Of a stretch of DNA of 64,000 nt, positions 46,620-57,588 are shown in pieces. Position 1 is the first letter of the stretch; the number at the start of each line of letters is the position of its first letter. The notes under the pieces are model-generated. The model was not told where the DNA came from, did no database searches, and saw only the letters and a list, made by a program, of their open reading frames with translations. Made by a program: the position numbers and the translations under genes. Source of the DNA: Polytrichum commune (taxonomy: Eukaryota > Streptophyta > Polytrichopsida > Polytrichales > Polytrichaceae); NCBI GenBank assembly GCA_950295325.1, contig OX485806.1:17732001-17796000 (forward strand), written 5' to 3'.

Positions 46620-47570
46620 TGTTGAGCAAGAGTTGTTTCATGCTATGTCCAAGAGCATCATGCCCCAACCTAACTTGCTACCGAGTAGCGTGGGTCAAGC
46701 CCACATGATGCTCAAACATTTAGGATTAGGTACAAGCTCATTCATTGTTGCGGTAGGAGGTGTGTCTTTTACAAAAAGGAATTAGTTGATGCAACACATT
46801 GACAAAAGTGTGGGTCACCTCGGTTATAGAGAAGCCAAGATGTCAAGAACACCTAATAAGATATTATGGTATTTCCCATTGCAAAAGATAATAAGGCGTA
46901 TGTATGGGACCCCTAGCACAGTAGGTTATTTGAGTTGGCATGCGAGTAACAAATCCAATGATGCTAAAATGCAAGGACCAGTAGATTACCCGTAATGGGA
47001 ACGTATTTGAGCACATCACCTGGACTTTGAGGATGATGCTAGGAACCTACACTTCTCAATGGTTGTAGATGGGGTAAATCCCTACTCCATGAAAATATTT
47101 ACATCCTCATTTTTGGCCCTATCACTTTTCAACATGTACCTTGCCCTTTGGCTCACCATAAATAAACACTTCATCTTCCTTTCCCTCCTAGTAATGGGGT
47201 CAAATTCAATCACTAGAGAGGATACTAACATATTCTTGACCCCATTAGTAGCACAATTGTTGGAGTATCGAACACATGGAATGAGGTGCTATGACGTTGT
47301 TTGTTTTCATGGAGAAACATGATTTGTGGCAAGGATAATCCTAATGTGGTGTATTTAGGACTTTGTAGCTTATGCCATGATGGAATGGACAAACAATAAG
47401 GGATTTTGTGGTTGCCCAATATGTGGCGCATACATTGAGTCACAGAGTTCAAGTGTTTTTTTAGAAAGCAATGTACAAAGGCGAACACATGTGGTGGCTT
47501 CTTCAGGATCACATGTGGCAGTTTGATAATGTGCATAGACGGTTTGATGTGCATTTCCATGTGTGGAATC
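46620..47570 (+). pseudogene. CACTA/En-Spm TNP2 transposase remnant
   Basis: TNP2 is the transposase of plant CACTA elements (Transposase_21 family). In order I read LPSSVGQAHMMLKHLGLG (normally LPKS...AKK.LR.LGL), KKELVDATHCQKCG (YRKE...CP.CG), NKILWYFPL (K.LWYFP), YLSWHASN (LTWHA), then after a stop DARNLHFSMVVDGVNPYSM (RN.RF.L..DG.NPF), LALWLTINKHFIFLSLLVMG and DTNIFLTPLVAQLLEYRTHG, and last MEWTNNKGFCGCPICG. The frame changes at least four times. The match is continuous enough to be sure of the family. No CACTA terminal repeat could be tied to it. Confidence 0.88.
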
Positions 47571-48190
47571 GAAAGGCCCTCTACCATATATGACTGCAGT
47601 TGAACACCTATAGTGGACAACAATAAGGGGCAAAGTATATCACATATGGTGGAATGCCGGGTGCAAAGACGAACCCAATGGTGTATCGTGGAGTGAAAAG
47701 GCTACCATTGCTATTCTTGCTATTGCACTAGATGATGTATTAAGTCAAGTTGTGAAATGTGTAATCCCAATGTGTGTTTGGAACAATGATTTCAAATGAT
47801 GAAGTGATATTGCTAGGTATGCAAGGATTGCCAATGAGGCACAACTTGGACATTATGCATATTTAAAACAAACATTGAAAATGTCTATGTTGAAGTTGTT
47901 GTTCAGCAACAAAAATCCTATAGAGCGACCTACCCGAGGTTGGCATACTCGAAGTCATCATGATGGTTCATTACTCTAAATTCAAGTGAATTATAATAGT
48001 GGTGTCGTGAGTACCACAACACACACGTTGGTGCGAGATGGGCTGAGATTGTGGATGGTGAATCTTGTTGCTTTTTCGCGAGACATGAGGAGCCCATTTG
48101 TGATGTCAAGTAGGGTTTGAGCCAAACCCCTTGATGTTCCAAATCAGACATGCATGTGGAAGTTGGTAGAGTGTGAGGATAACTAACAAG
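47571..48190. other. Probable decayed continuation of the CACTA element
   Basis: Downstream of the last TNP2 motif no further conserved segment can be read. Frames on both strands are short. It ends at the family B insertion. Confidence 0.35.
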
Positions 48191-48196
48191 GTCTTA

Positions 48197-48520
48197 GGGC
48201 CACTTCACACATGAGCCAAGAGCCGTGACCATGAAATTGTGAGAGCCCAAAAGAAAGTTTCCAAAGGCCGTCCCAACACACCTCCAACATCATGTATTGT
48301 GGTCACGGACCCTCGAGCGTAGTGTGAAGTCATATGTCACTGGGCCCTCAACCAAAATGCTATTTCAATGAATTTCCATTCCTGCAGGTCCTCACGCATG
48401 ATAAAATATAGTAAATCAACAGTTGTGAGCGTTCGGAGTGCCATGGTTTTCTGGTTTTGTGTTAGGTCTATCTCCAAGAGGTGGTTGTTGAAAATGGTCC
48501 AAGTGACCATGAAACACAAC
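48197..48520 (+). mobile_element. Family B element, 3'-truncated copy
   Basis: TTA precedes GGGCCACTTCACACATGAG. The match to 12200-12699 continues to AAAATGGTCCAAGTGACCAT and stops. The right third and right end are absent. Confidence 0.85.
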
Positions 48521-48599
48521 CAAAGCTTTATTTTTGTACATATGTACATCTACAACAACCAACACCCATAAATTAGTACCGGTAGCACCTCAAGCCCAT

Positions 48600-48745
48600 C
48601 AATTTAGAGGATTCTATAGAACATACCACAAAATATTGAAGAAAAACCGGAATATTGCAACATGGAACTAGATGAAACTTGAAAACACTCAAATTTTGAC
48701 TGGTTATGTCCAATAAATTTCCCCATATATTGTTTTGATGGGATT
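48600..48745 (+). repeat. Family A left-end fragment
   Basis: TTCTATAGAACATACC, AAAAACCGGAATATTGCAAC and TTTTGACTGGTTATGTCC align with 7065-7190 and 45640-45755. Confidence 0.55.
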
Positions 48746-50023
48746 TCTTAGTGCCCCGCAATTGCTTGTAACCACGAACAAACATGTAACAACCAAAGCC
48801 AACAACATGAAGGAAAAGACAAAACAAATAGCTCTAAATTGACCATCACCACAATATGATTTACGAACCCTACATAATGCCTTTGATTGCCCCTACCAAT
48901 ACCAACACTCAGATTTCATCTCGGAGACCAACAAACACCAACAAAGAAACAAAAGATTCGATCCAATATGCAGTACAGAGAGGTTTGTTTACATGGACGG
49001 CTTCTTCCTATCTCTCCTACTCCTCTACTTGCTTCCACACACACAAACTCTATCATGACAATCAAATTTTTGGCACTCACCTTCCAATTCACACCTTTCT
49101 CTTTGTATACAACATACCATACTTGGAAATTTTTGGTAGTCAGACAAATCAAGATCTGACTGCAATCCATAAATCAAACACCAACATCAAGAATACATAA
49201 ATTTGTGTTCTCACCGCACCCTCGACTTATCAAAACTTCAGGGTCCAAGGCTATAGTACCTTTCTAGTGGAAATTGAGGATGCTTGGGACTTTCTTATAG
49301 CTCCCAACAACAACATGCTTGCAATTCACAAACACAAACATCAAATATGGTCAACATTGTGTAGTTTTTTATAGGTTGAATCTTGCCATGAAATGGTTTG
49401 TTGAGATTGAAAAAATTCATTTGTGCATATTATTTGATTTCATTGGTGTTGCGCAAGGACAATCAAAGGATCGGGGAAGCTTCATTGTTAACTTGATGTG
49501 GGTGATTATCAACAAACACCATGTTATTCAATATGTTTGAATCTCATATTATAAATACCAAATCAACATGTTCTTGTCAAAATCCAACTACCAATAATTA
49601 ATGTTCCAAGCTCCGACTAATTTACGTGAGTTTGACTACAACACCACATTCATATTCATGTTAGACCCCACCTTGATACCCATCATGAAATGTCAATCTC
49701 GGTACTTGATGGGATCCTATAATTCATTGAGTAATCTCATGTCCATATTGGTTAATTTTGACCACTCTTTTTACTTTGTACTCCCCACACATCTTCTACT
49801 TTCATTTCGTCTCATTAGGGTTCAAGAAGATGTATCTAGATCCCATGTCACATGGACATAAAGAACTTAAGAAACTCACCCATAATATTGTACTCTTGAT
49901 CCTGCCCATATGCAGAACTTTAGGCCATACCGAATATTTGCATAACAAAGCTATGTAGGTGATTAAGTCGAGGAGTGACGAGTGAACTTTACCAAACAAA
50001 AACGCACAAACACACAAACGCAC

Positions 50024-50062
<39 letters not shown>

Positions 50063-50135
50063 GTAGAGTAGAGTAGATGAGACGAGAGGCAAGTGATAAG
50101 TCTAGTGTCATGCTCTAACCTTAATCCCACTCCAT
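48746..50135. other. Gene-free stretch
   Basis: Overlapping frames of 60-114 codons on both strands (48856-49200 is the longest) have no recognisable motif. A CAA trinucleotide run lies at 50023-50062. Confidence 0.5.
50023..50062. repeat. CAA trinucleotide microsatellite
   Basis: About 13 uninterrupted repeats. Confidence 0.95.
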
Positions 50136-50138
50136 GTA

Positions 50139-50540
50139 GGTCTTGGTCTAAGCTCCACCATCCAATCTTCTAGTTGGTATTGTCTAATTCCAACTCGATT
50201 CTTTCATCCATTCCTATAGTTGGAACTATCTAATTCCAACTTGATTCATCCATTCATTCTTCTAGTTGGAACTATCTAATTCCAACTAGATTTATCTATT
50301 CATTGAGAGTTGTCTAACTCCGATGAAAAGCATTCATCTTTTTAAATTTGGAGTTGTCCAACTCCATTGCACCTCATCCATAGTTGTCTAACTCTCGTGC
50401 ACATGTTCTCAATTTGGAGTGGTCTAGTTCCAATACACTAAATGCGGAGTTGTCTAGCTCCAGTGCACGTATTGTCAATTTGAAGTTGTCTAGCTCTAGT
50501 CCATCCATCTTCCATTGGGAGTTGTCTTGTTCCCATCATC
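50139..50540. repeat. Cluster of about ten degenerate dyad motifs
   Basis: The imperfect palindrome GGAGTTGTCTAACTCC or GTTGGAACTATCTAATTCC recurs near 50173, 50219, 50264, 50304, 50350, 50380, 50415, 50445, 50481 and 50517, 30-46 bases apart, with unrelated spacer of variable length. The centre TATCTA, TGTCTA or TGTCCA is kept best. Units are too diverged and spacing too irregular for CRISPR. Possible binding-site array or degraded short tandem repeat. Function not known. Confidence 0.8.
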
Positions 50541-51361
50541 TTATGCTTATACACTGGCATATATGGTTAGAATATGCAATCATCCATCCATATTTCTAGT
50601 TACCTTACAATTGTATTTTAGATCAAACGCTATATCTTACACATTCATGTTTCACACACCCAAAGCACCCTATTACAAAATTTTCCCATAATTAATATAT
50701 GAGACCCCATATTTTATTGCACATAGTTTCTACATTTTTCATCAGTACTACCCCTCCCTCCCTCCCCCCCAAGTAATCATCACTTGAAGTTATCGTTATT
50801 GTTGCACCGTCGAAAACGATTCTCAAGGTTGCAACCTCAAGCTTCAAAACGCCTCAAAGGACACATTGATTAACGAGCGTGTATTCATAGATTCAATATC
50901 ACTCGGTAAAAATTTCAGCCCTCACTAATTTTGAGATTTGTCAAAATAGTGTGTTTCATGGAATTACTAACACATGCACTAAATGAGATAATCAGTGTAG
51001 TCCAGGTCGTGTTTCGTATCAGAACATTTTAATCATATAATTCCAAACTACAAGAAGCCCCAACAAAGGAACCGATTCAAGAGTTTGGAAATTTTTTTGG
51101 TCAATAGCACCCAATAGAGGATTGGATTTGCGACTTTGTGTGTGAGTCAATTTCTTCTTAAATGCACAAGAGGCTCCTTTTGAATTTGGTGGGAAATGTT
51201 GGAATAATAACTTCTACATGGGCCACTAACAGCATAAGACATTTGACACCCGTGTTTTTCCATTTACCAATGATTCATTCTTTTCCATTATTGGCTGAGC
51301 TAACACACCATGCTTCAAAGTGGACGGGTTTCTCTTCTTTACTCTCAACTGCTCAATACAC
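50541..51361. other. Gene-free stretch with a repeat R1 end
   Basis: At about 50955-51000, GGAATTACTAACACATGCAC followed by GATAATCAGTGTAG matches the end of repeat R1 and of the 272-bp units. Otherwise there is nothing that I recognise. Confidence 0.5.
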
Positions 51362-51364
51362 TTA

Positions 51365-51875
51365 GGGTCACTTCACACTATGGCCATGCAAGTCGAGAGG
51401 CCGTGGGATTGAATGGCCAAACTTTGTTGAGAGTCCAAAGAAATGGGCTGAAAATAGCTAGCCAACAAAATAGAGGCATTGGAGCCTTCGGTTGGGCATA
51501 GTGCGAAGCCTCCAAAGGCTAAGTCCAAAGTCCAATGGAAGAAGGAGCATCTCATTTTATTCTTTGCCCAAAACAACCCCTCTAATCTAACAACCAAGAT
51601 CTTGTCAATTTTCTATTTGATTTTTTTTTAATGGAAAAAAAAATCAACAGCCTCTCGACCATAGTTTGGGTTTTCATTCTTGTTTGTCCCAAACTTCCTT
51701 CGAGAGTATGTTGCCTTGGTCAAAAAATACTACCATGTAGGCATCTCGAAGTGCGACAACCTTTGGACGTTGGCCTCTAATGTGAAGGGTCGAGAGGCCG
51801 AATTCTTAGTTTCTTGCAATTTGATTGGTGGAAATCGATGGCCTCTCGGCCTTCGGCCATAGTGTGAAGCGGCCC
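51365..51875. mobile_element. Family C miniature element, complete
   Basis: TTA flanks both ends (51362-51364 and 51876-51878). The left end is GGGTCACTTCACACTATGGC and the right end is the inverted form GGCCATAGTGTGAAGCGGCCC. The subterminal TCGAGAGGCCG is also mirrored (GGCCTCTCGGCC). At 511 bp, with GGGCC-type ends and a TTA duplication, it is a PIF/Harbinger-like non-autonomous element related by its ends to B and D, but the interior is different. Confidence 0.88.
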
Positions 51876-51878
51876 TTA

Positions 51879-52590
51879 TTATCTTGAATGTATAAACGTA
51901 TTTCCAATCTCCAAAAGATTGGAGGACTTCGGAGAACATGCAAAATACTTTGGTGATTTGGGATCATTCTTAGGGGTACGTTTTTTAAACCTATCGACTA
52001 AGCAAATTGTGGTGGAGAAGATGACTCTACTACCAAGTACAACAACCCTAGATATTTGTCATAAACAAACACACGACGTTGTTTGGCGTAGATGAATAGC
52101 GTGGCACTGTTAGGGTTGTTGCATGTCAAACTTCTTGCCTATTGAATTGAAAAGACTTTGTCATAAAAGAATGAGAACATCATTGACGAACTACAAAAGG
52201 TGATTCGTGGGTATGAAACGGTGTGAAACTTGGTTTGGATGTTAGATTTGTTGTTATGCATGTGCAATGAAATGTCGTCAAATTTGGATTAATTTTACCA
52301 TCCCATCATCTTTAGTCTATGTGGAAAGATCTAACAACGTTGAATAATAGATACAACTATTAGCTTTCTTGAAACATGTTTTAATGATCAACAAATGATT
52401 AGTTAATTATTTTCAAGTGGAAGATGGTTTGACACACTTTTCATCTGCATGTTCAAATGTTTTAATCCAATGTAGATATTGGGCCACATGTCTTCAAATA
52501 CAATGGGATCAAATGGGATCCAAGGGGGTAATTGGCATTCCACCAGGGGGGGTGAAGAAGGGAAAATGATGCGACAAAAATAGGGTTATG

Positions 52591-52626
<36 letters not shown>

Positions 52627-53445
52627 ATATTGAGAATTTATTTGAGCATATAATAGTTATATTTCAAGAATATTCACCAAACAATGGGATATTCCATAAC
52701 TATACACATTAGTTCATAAGCCCCCCCCCCTTGAAAAAATCCCATTAGGGCCCCATTATAGCACGTGACTCCTTAAAGTACAAGGGGTTTATGTAGGGTT
52801 AATTTTTGGGTTCGTACATGCAGTACAAATATCACCTTTTCTAATGTATTTGACACATGAAATAGTTTTAAATAACCAAAATTAGTATACATAGTCGGAG
52901 TCATAATTTGAGATGATTTGGCCACAAACATATAAGGAAGGGGTCGAGTGTTGACGCTAGATGGATGAGAGGTACGCTTGCATGCGATAAATTCGCTCTC
53001 TCTTCCATTAGCAACTACCCGCATGTAACTTTAAATGCATCACGTAGTAGTTACATTGAAGGATACTATTATCACTCGATCAAGATTGTCCGCTTCCCTA
53101 AATTATTAAGGGTGCCATTCAATCAGCCCTTTATCATCCCTAACTGCCTGCTTAACCTATTTCTCATGTCACATATCATTGCGGTATGGGCTATGATTCA
53201 CACTTATGGTGCTCACAATTACCTAGCTTAATAAAACCTCCGAAGCAATTAGTACCATTGGTTGGAACTTTGTAGGGCTGATATCCCTCATTGAATGATC
53301 TGCTCTAAGGTAAGTATGTTAAATGGTGCTAGAACCGTCACTTTGACCTCAAAGTCTATCCTCCTATTACCTTATTACATTGATAAAGTCCTAGAAGTTT
53401 CTCATTAGCAATTGCAAGGGGCTTTCAACGTACCAAAGTATGTCT
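51879..53445. other. Gene-free stretch
   Basis: An AC microsatellite (52594-52621) and a C run (about 52720-52730) are the only structures. Frames are under 90 codons. Confidence 0.5.
52594..52621. repeat. AC dinucleotide microsatellite
   Basis: About 14 uninterrupted repeats. Confidence 0.95.
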
Positions 53446-53447
53446 TA

Positions 53448-54605
53448 CCGTACGTTAAGGGCAGCTTCGGCACAAAATAATTCTAAAAATAGACGCCGAA
53501 AATTTTGGAAAATTATTGACATTTTTTGCCGAATATAAAATTAATTAATTTTCAAAATTGCCGAAAAGTAAGAAATTTTAACTTCTCACTAGAATTTTAC
53601 TTACACTGGAAGCATATATGAATTCTAAAGGAGAGAAGGTGCTCCTTTTGTAATCAAGCTCACTTACATTAGTCCACAAAGAATATGGGTTAAGAAGTAG
53701 CAAGACTCTAAGTGAGGCTTTTCAAATGTGTTGTACACAATTTTTTGGAGCCCAATTGAGCATAGAAGATGACGTTTTATAGAATTTTGTCCAACTAACA
53801 AAAGTTGAGAAATCAAGTAATCTTCCACCTCCAACAAGTTTTGTGTCAAAATAAGTCTTTATGCGAAAGATATGGACAAAACATTGCAGCCGTGTAAAGA
53901 TCAAAAAATTAAAATGCGTTCATAACAGTTTTTCAGAGCTCATTTGTGGATAGAAGATCAACATTTTTGGAATTTTGTTTCTCTAAGAAAAGTTTAGAAA
54001 TCAAGTAATCTTCCACCTCCAACAAGTTTTGTGTCAAAATAAGTCTTTATGCGAAAGATATGGACAAAACATTGCAGCCGTGTAAAGATCAAAAAATTAA
54101 AATGCGTTCATAACAGTTTTTCGGAGCTCATTTGTGCATAGAAGATCAACTTTTTTGGAATTTTGGTGCTCTAAGAAAAGTTTAGAAATCAAGTAATCTT
54201 TCACCTCCAACAAATTTTATGTCATTTGAAGACTCTATGCAAAAGTTATGCGTGTTATAAAAATGAAGTCTAACTAGGTGCTTCACCTCAAACTTTACAT
54301 ATCCCATATGCATTGTTGAACACAACTCCACTTTACTTGTATAAAGCACAGAGCATTCTCAACTCTTCACAAAATCGTGAAAGATTTATATCTTTTGTAA
54401 AACTCTTCACACAAATTGTGAAATCGTGAATGAACATCCTTGTTAACTGTTAGATAATAACTTCTTGGATGTATGCCGAAATTGCATTATTAAACTATTT
54501 AAAATGCCGAAATCTTTAGTAATTTTTTTTTTGCCGCCGAACACTGTTTTTTTACTTTTAATAATTATTCAGCAAGAGAGCGCCAAAGCTCCCCTTAACA
54601 TACGG
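53448..54605. mobile_element. TIR element, 1.16 kb, with internal tandem repeats
   Basis: The left end CCGTACGTTAAGGGCAGCTT and the complement of the right end, CCGTATGTTAAGGGGAGCTT, agree at about 22 of 26 positions, and TA stands outside each. GCCGAA is repeated in both subterminal regions (left at 53500, 53533, 53571; right at 54475, 54512, 54533). Its middle holds the 188-bp tandem repeat. No transposase-like frame. The superfamily is uncertain; the TA flanks would suit Tc1/mariner. Confidence 0.7.
53690..54285. repeat. Tandem repeat, three copies of a 188-bp unit
   Basis: AATCAAGTAATCTT occurs at 53811, 53999 and 54187, spacing 188. The block from ATCTTCCACCTCCAACAAG through AATTAAAATGCGTTC is practically identical in the first two copies, while the third diverges after CCAACAAATTTTATG. 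It lies wholly inside the TIR element and may form subterminal or internal binding repeats. Confidence 0.9.
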
Positions 54606-54607
54606 TA

Positions 54608-56690
54608 TTCTAACTCCGTATGCAAAGAAGCAAGGAACTTATGATACTCCTTTGGTAAGATGACTTCACAGAAGTGCAAACTCGATTTCACAAAGGCTCC
54701 ATGCTAGTTCATGAAGCTTCCCACCAATGTTACCGGAGTGTTTTACCAAAGAACTTTCCAAATCAGTTTATGATTCTTCTAAACCAACTAGACACGTGGC
54801 ACACCTCAGTTTCATGAGAGTGGACCTATATCTCAAGCAACTTCATGAATCTTCCGAGCCGAGTTGGCAAAATGGCGAAGAAGTGGAGCAAAGTTTGGCC
54901 ATGTCAATTACAACGAGGAACGAAAGGACAACAAAACCCTATAAGTAGTTCATGTGGATGTGAAGACGCAATGATGTGGAGGGTCATGCATGGCTGCAAG
55001 TTGGCAAGTTTGCAAAGTCAACAACCTAGTGTGCTAGCTTAGATAATTTCATGTTTTGCCAATATGCATATGTTATTATCCCGCATTGGACAGGGAACCG
55101 TCTTACTGCTAATTGCTTGAATTCTTTGAAACAAAATTAACAATATCATTGACAAGATGAAAGCGAATGAAGAACGCTCTAGTAATAAAAAAAATAGAAT
55201 ACTTGAGTGTCGTGAATCCCTGGCCCATTACATTCTTGTACCTCCGTGTGTAACTATATGGATCATTATTGCTAAAACCAATTGCAACATCTATACCGAT
55301 GTTTGTTATTCTAAAAGAAATGTTACAATTTGAAAAATTAGAAAATTCAATATTTTGGAAAAGTTAGACTCATGCTTGTTAGCACTTGATATGAAATTCC
55401 AACACATCAAGTATTTATTTTTAGAGTTTCATATGCAAAGTTACAAGGGTTGATAGTTTTATTGATAGGTGGCCCACCATCAACACATGAGCATGATGTT
55501 GACGCAATTCAAATTCTTATAATCAATATGTGTGTATTATGCAAAAAATTGTAGTCTTCTGGCACAACTTGAAATACAACCAAAAATTCAGTTGCAAGAA
55601 AAAAACCAAAATACAACCAACCCGGGCGAACCAATGCAACGTATTTTGCAAAAATTTGGTGTGTTGGTTTAAGGGATTCATTTCGGGATGTTACTCACTA
55701 TTGGATGGTTTCTTATATTCCAAAAAATATCTATGTGGAGTACCACCTTGCACACTTTGGGATAGAATTAGTTTAGAGGTCCACATGTTTAGTGGAGATG
55801 AAGAGGCATTGTTGACCCAAAACTAGCATTTCAATTTCCCAAGGATTATGGACTTGAGAGCAAGAGGTGACATAGAACATATACCACCGTTTTATGATGT
55901 GCTCCATTGGACTAATTCAAAGCCTTTGAATCTTGTTTCGAAGTCAAAGTGACCCGTAAAAGGTAACCTCTATAAGGCTACACCCAATTTAAGCTCGTGG
56001 GTATCCTCACAATATATTGATTTAGGAGATACATAATCAATATATATAGAGAGAGAGATAGATAGATATCATAATGAATATGTAATGATTGTGCCAAGTT
56101 TGAAAGTATTATTTTTGAGCAAGGTGTTGATTGTAGCGCCATCTACTTATTCACCGAGCGTGGTCCAATCCACTAGGTTTCTAGTTCAGAAATATCTAAT
56201 GTGGATAATATCATTGGGTCCATCCCAAAACCATGTGAGCATGTTGATGACAATCAACCCTATTATAATATTTAGTGTGGGCCACACTAATTTGGACGAC
56301 AAATTAATGTGGATACTACAAATGTATCTTCTGGTATCTGCTTGAAAATCGTTTAAATGAGCCTTGGATTACATACATCAACAACAAGCCATGGTTGTTA
56401 TTCCACGAACCATGGCTTGTTTTTACGAACCCGCCCTCCATACCATATCTTAATCATAGTAGGTAGTCGTGCCTCTATCCAAGGCCCAATCCCAAATCTT
56501 AAAACAATGAGGACGGGATGGTAGTTTTTTCTTCTTCTTCCTTTTTGGCACAAATGAAAAACCAATTGCAAGAAGATGAAATACAATCACCCCGGGAGAA
56601 TCAACGCAGCCCGAGGGGAAATCAAGAGATAAAGCTCATCTGGGGTCTAACCTTCCAAGTAGCCACTAAATTGTTACGGGTCAAAGACCT
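54608..56690. other. Gene-free stretch
   Basis: A perfect 13-bp inverted repeat (ACAAGCCATGGTT with an 11-base loop) lies at 56384-56420. A GA/GATA run is at 56046-56066. A palindromic GTGTGGGCCACACTAATT lies at about 56275. The 98-codon frame at 55530-55826 has no recognisable motif. Confidence 0.5.
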
Positions 56691-57210
56691 TTGACATCCC
56701 AAATCAAGTCTTATTTTTTAAGGGCATCTTGGTAGGCAACGTTTGGGACCTTTTCCAAGTCCGAGAGAGTACGTTTCCACTTGATCTTACGGTAATCCTG
56801 CAAGGCGTCTCAAATGACTTGGTGTGTTTTCTCAATGGGCCATTGTAAAGCGTGAAGACTAGATCGTTCCTTTGACCCCAAATAATCCACGGAAGACCAT
56901 TTCTTAAGAAAAACCAAATGCAACTAAACCGTTTCAATGACTTGTAGAGAGGTTGATCAAAGGGGCATTGCATCATGGAAAAGGATTTCCTCAAGCCAAG
57001 GTTCCCTTTTTTTGGCAAAGAGTTGCCAAATGATATTAGCAACATACCGTCACCCATGTTGAGCAAGTGGACAACTAAATAACATGTGTTCAACCGCTCC
57101 ACCAACTACAGGCCGCAGTGGGGGCAACTTTTGTCAATCTTTGTCGAGATTTTCCCACGCCATTCATTAACCTTCACAACTTGGTGAATGACCGACGAAA
57201 TGAAGGCAAT
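56690..57210 (-). pseudogene. LINE (non-LTR retrotransposon) ORF2 3'-end remnant
   Basis: On the minus strand from about 57165 the reading WRGKISTKIDKSCPHCG is followed by GGAVEHMLFSCPLAQHG, that is the C..C......H..F.C zinc motif found after the reverse transcriptase of plant L1-type LINEs (zf-RVT). Next are LPWIIWGQRNDLVF, equivalent to the WxIWxxRND motif, ALQWPIEKTHQVI, and KIKWKRTLSDLEKVPNVAYQ. Several frames are needed. The catalytic part of the reverse transcriptase is not in view; LINEs are commonly 5'-truncated. No poly-A tail seen on the low-coordinate side. Confidence 0.78.
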
Positions 57211-57500
57211 CTTTTTTATTTGTGCCTTAGCGATGTGCTAGATGACATTCCACTTAGGGGGAGTGGAGGGGGGGGGGGACTTCATTCATTCATTTATGGG
57301 GAATCGTCTTATTGAGAAGCATTTGCTTAGTAATTGATTTCCTTCCCTCCTTGGCCGAGTAGGCAAAGAAAGGCGTAGCCTCCAGTCACCACCAGCTGGT
57401 GGGGTCAAAAAACGGTTGATCAAGTTTTCCAAATACTTATTGAATAGAGTTTGGCTATTTCTTCTAGTAAGGCTATCCACCCTAACTCGCACCATCCATC
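57211..57500 (-). pseudogene. Possible upstream LINE ORF2 segment
   Basis: The minus frame 57286-57495 and neighbouring frames precede the zinc motif in the same direction, at the place expected of the linker after reverse transcriptase. Only position supports the call; a GGGGGG run at about 57268-57278 interrupts it. Confidence 0.35.
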
Positions 57501-57588
57501 ATGAGAAGGCCATTGGTGGTGTTGCAAGATGGTAGTCTTTTAACAATAAATGGAAGTTCAATAGTTGTGCATAGACACCAATATCAAA

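Noticed and set aside
48856-49200. 114-codon frame as a host gene
   Set aside because: Three overlapping frames on both strands have equal length and there is no recognisable domain or codon pattern.
50139-50540. CRISPR-like array
   Set aside because: Motifs are degenerate, palindromic and irregularly spaced (30-46 bases). The context is a plant nuclear genome and no cas gene is present.
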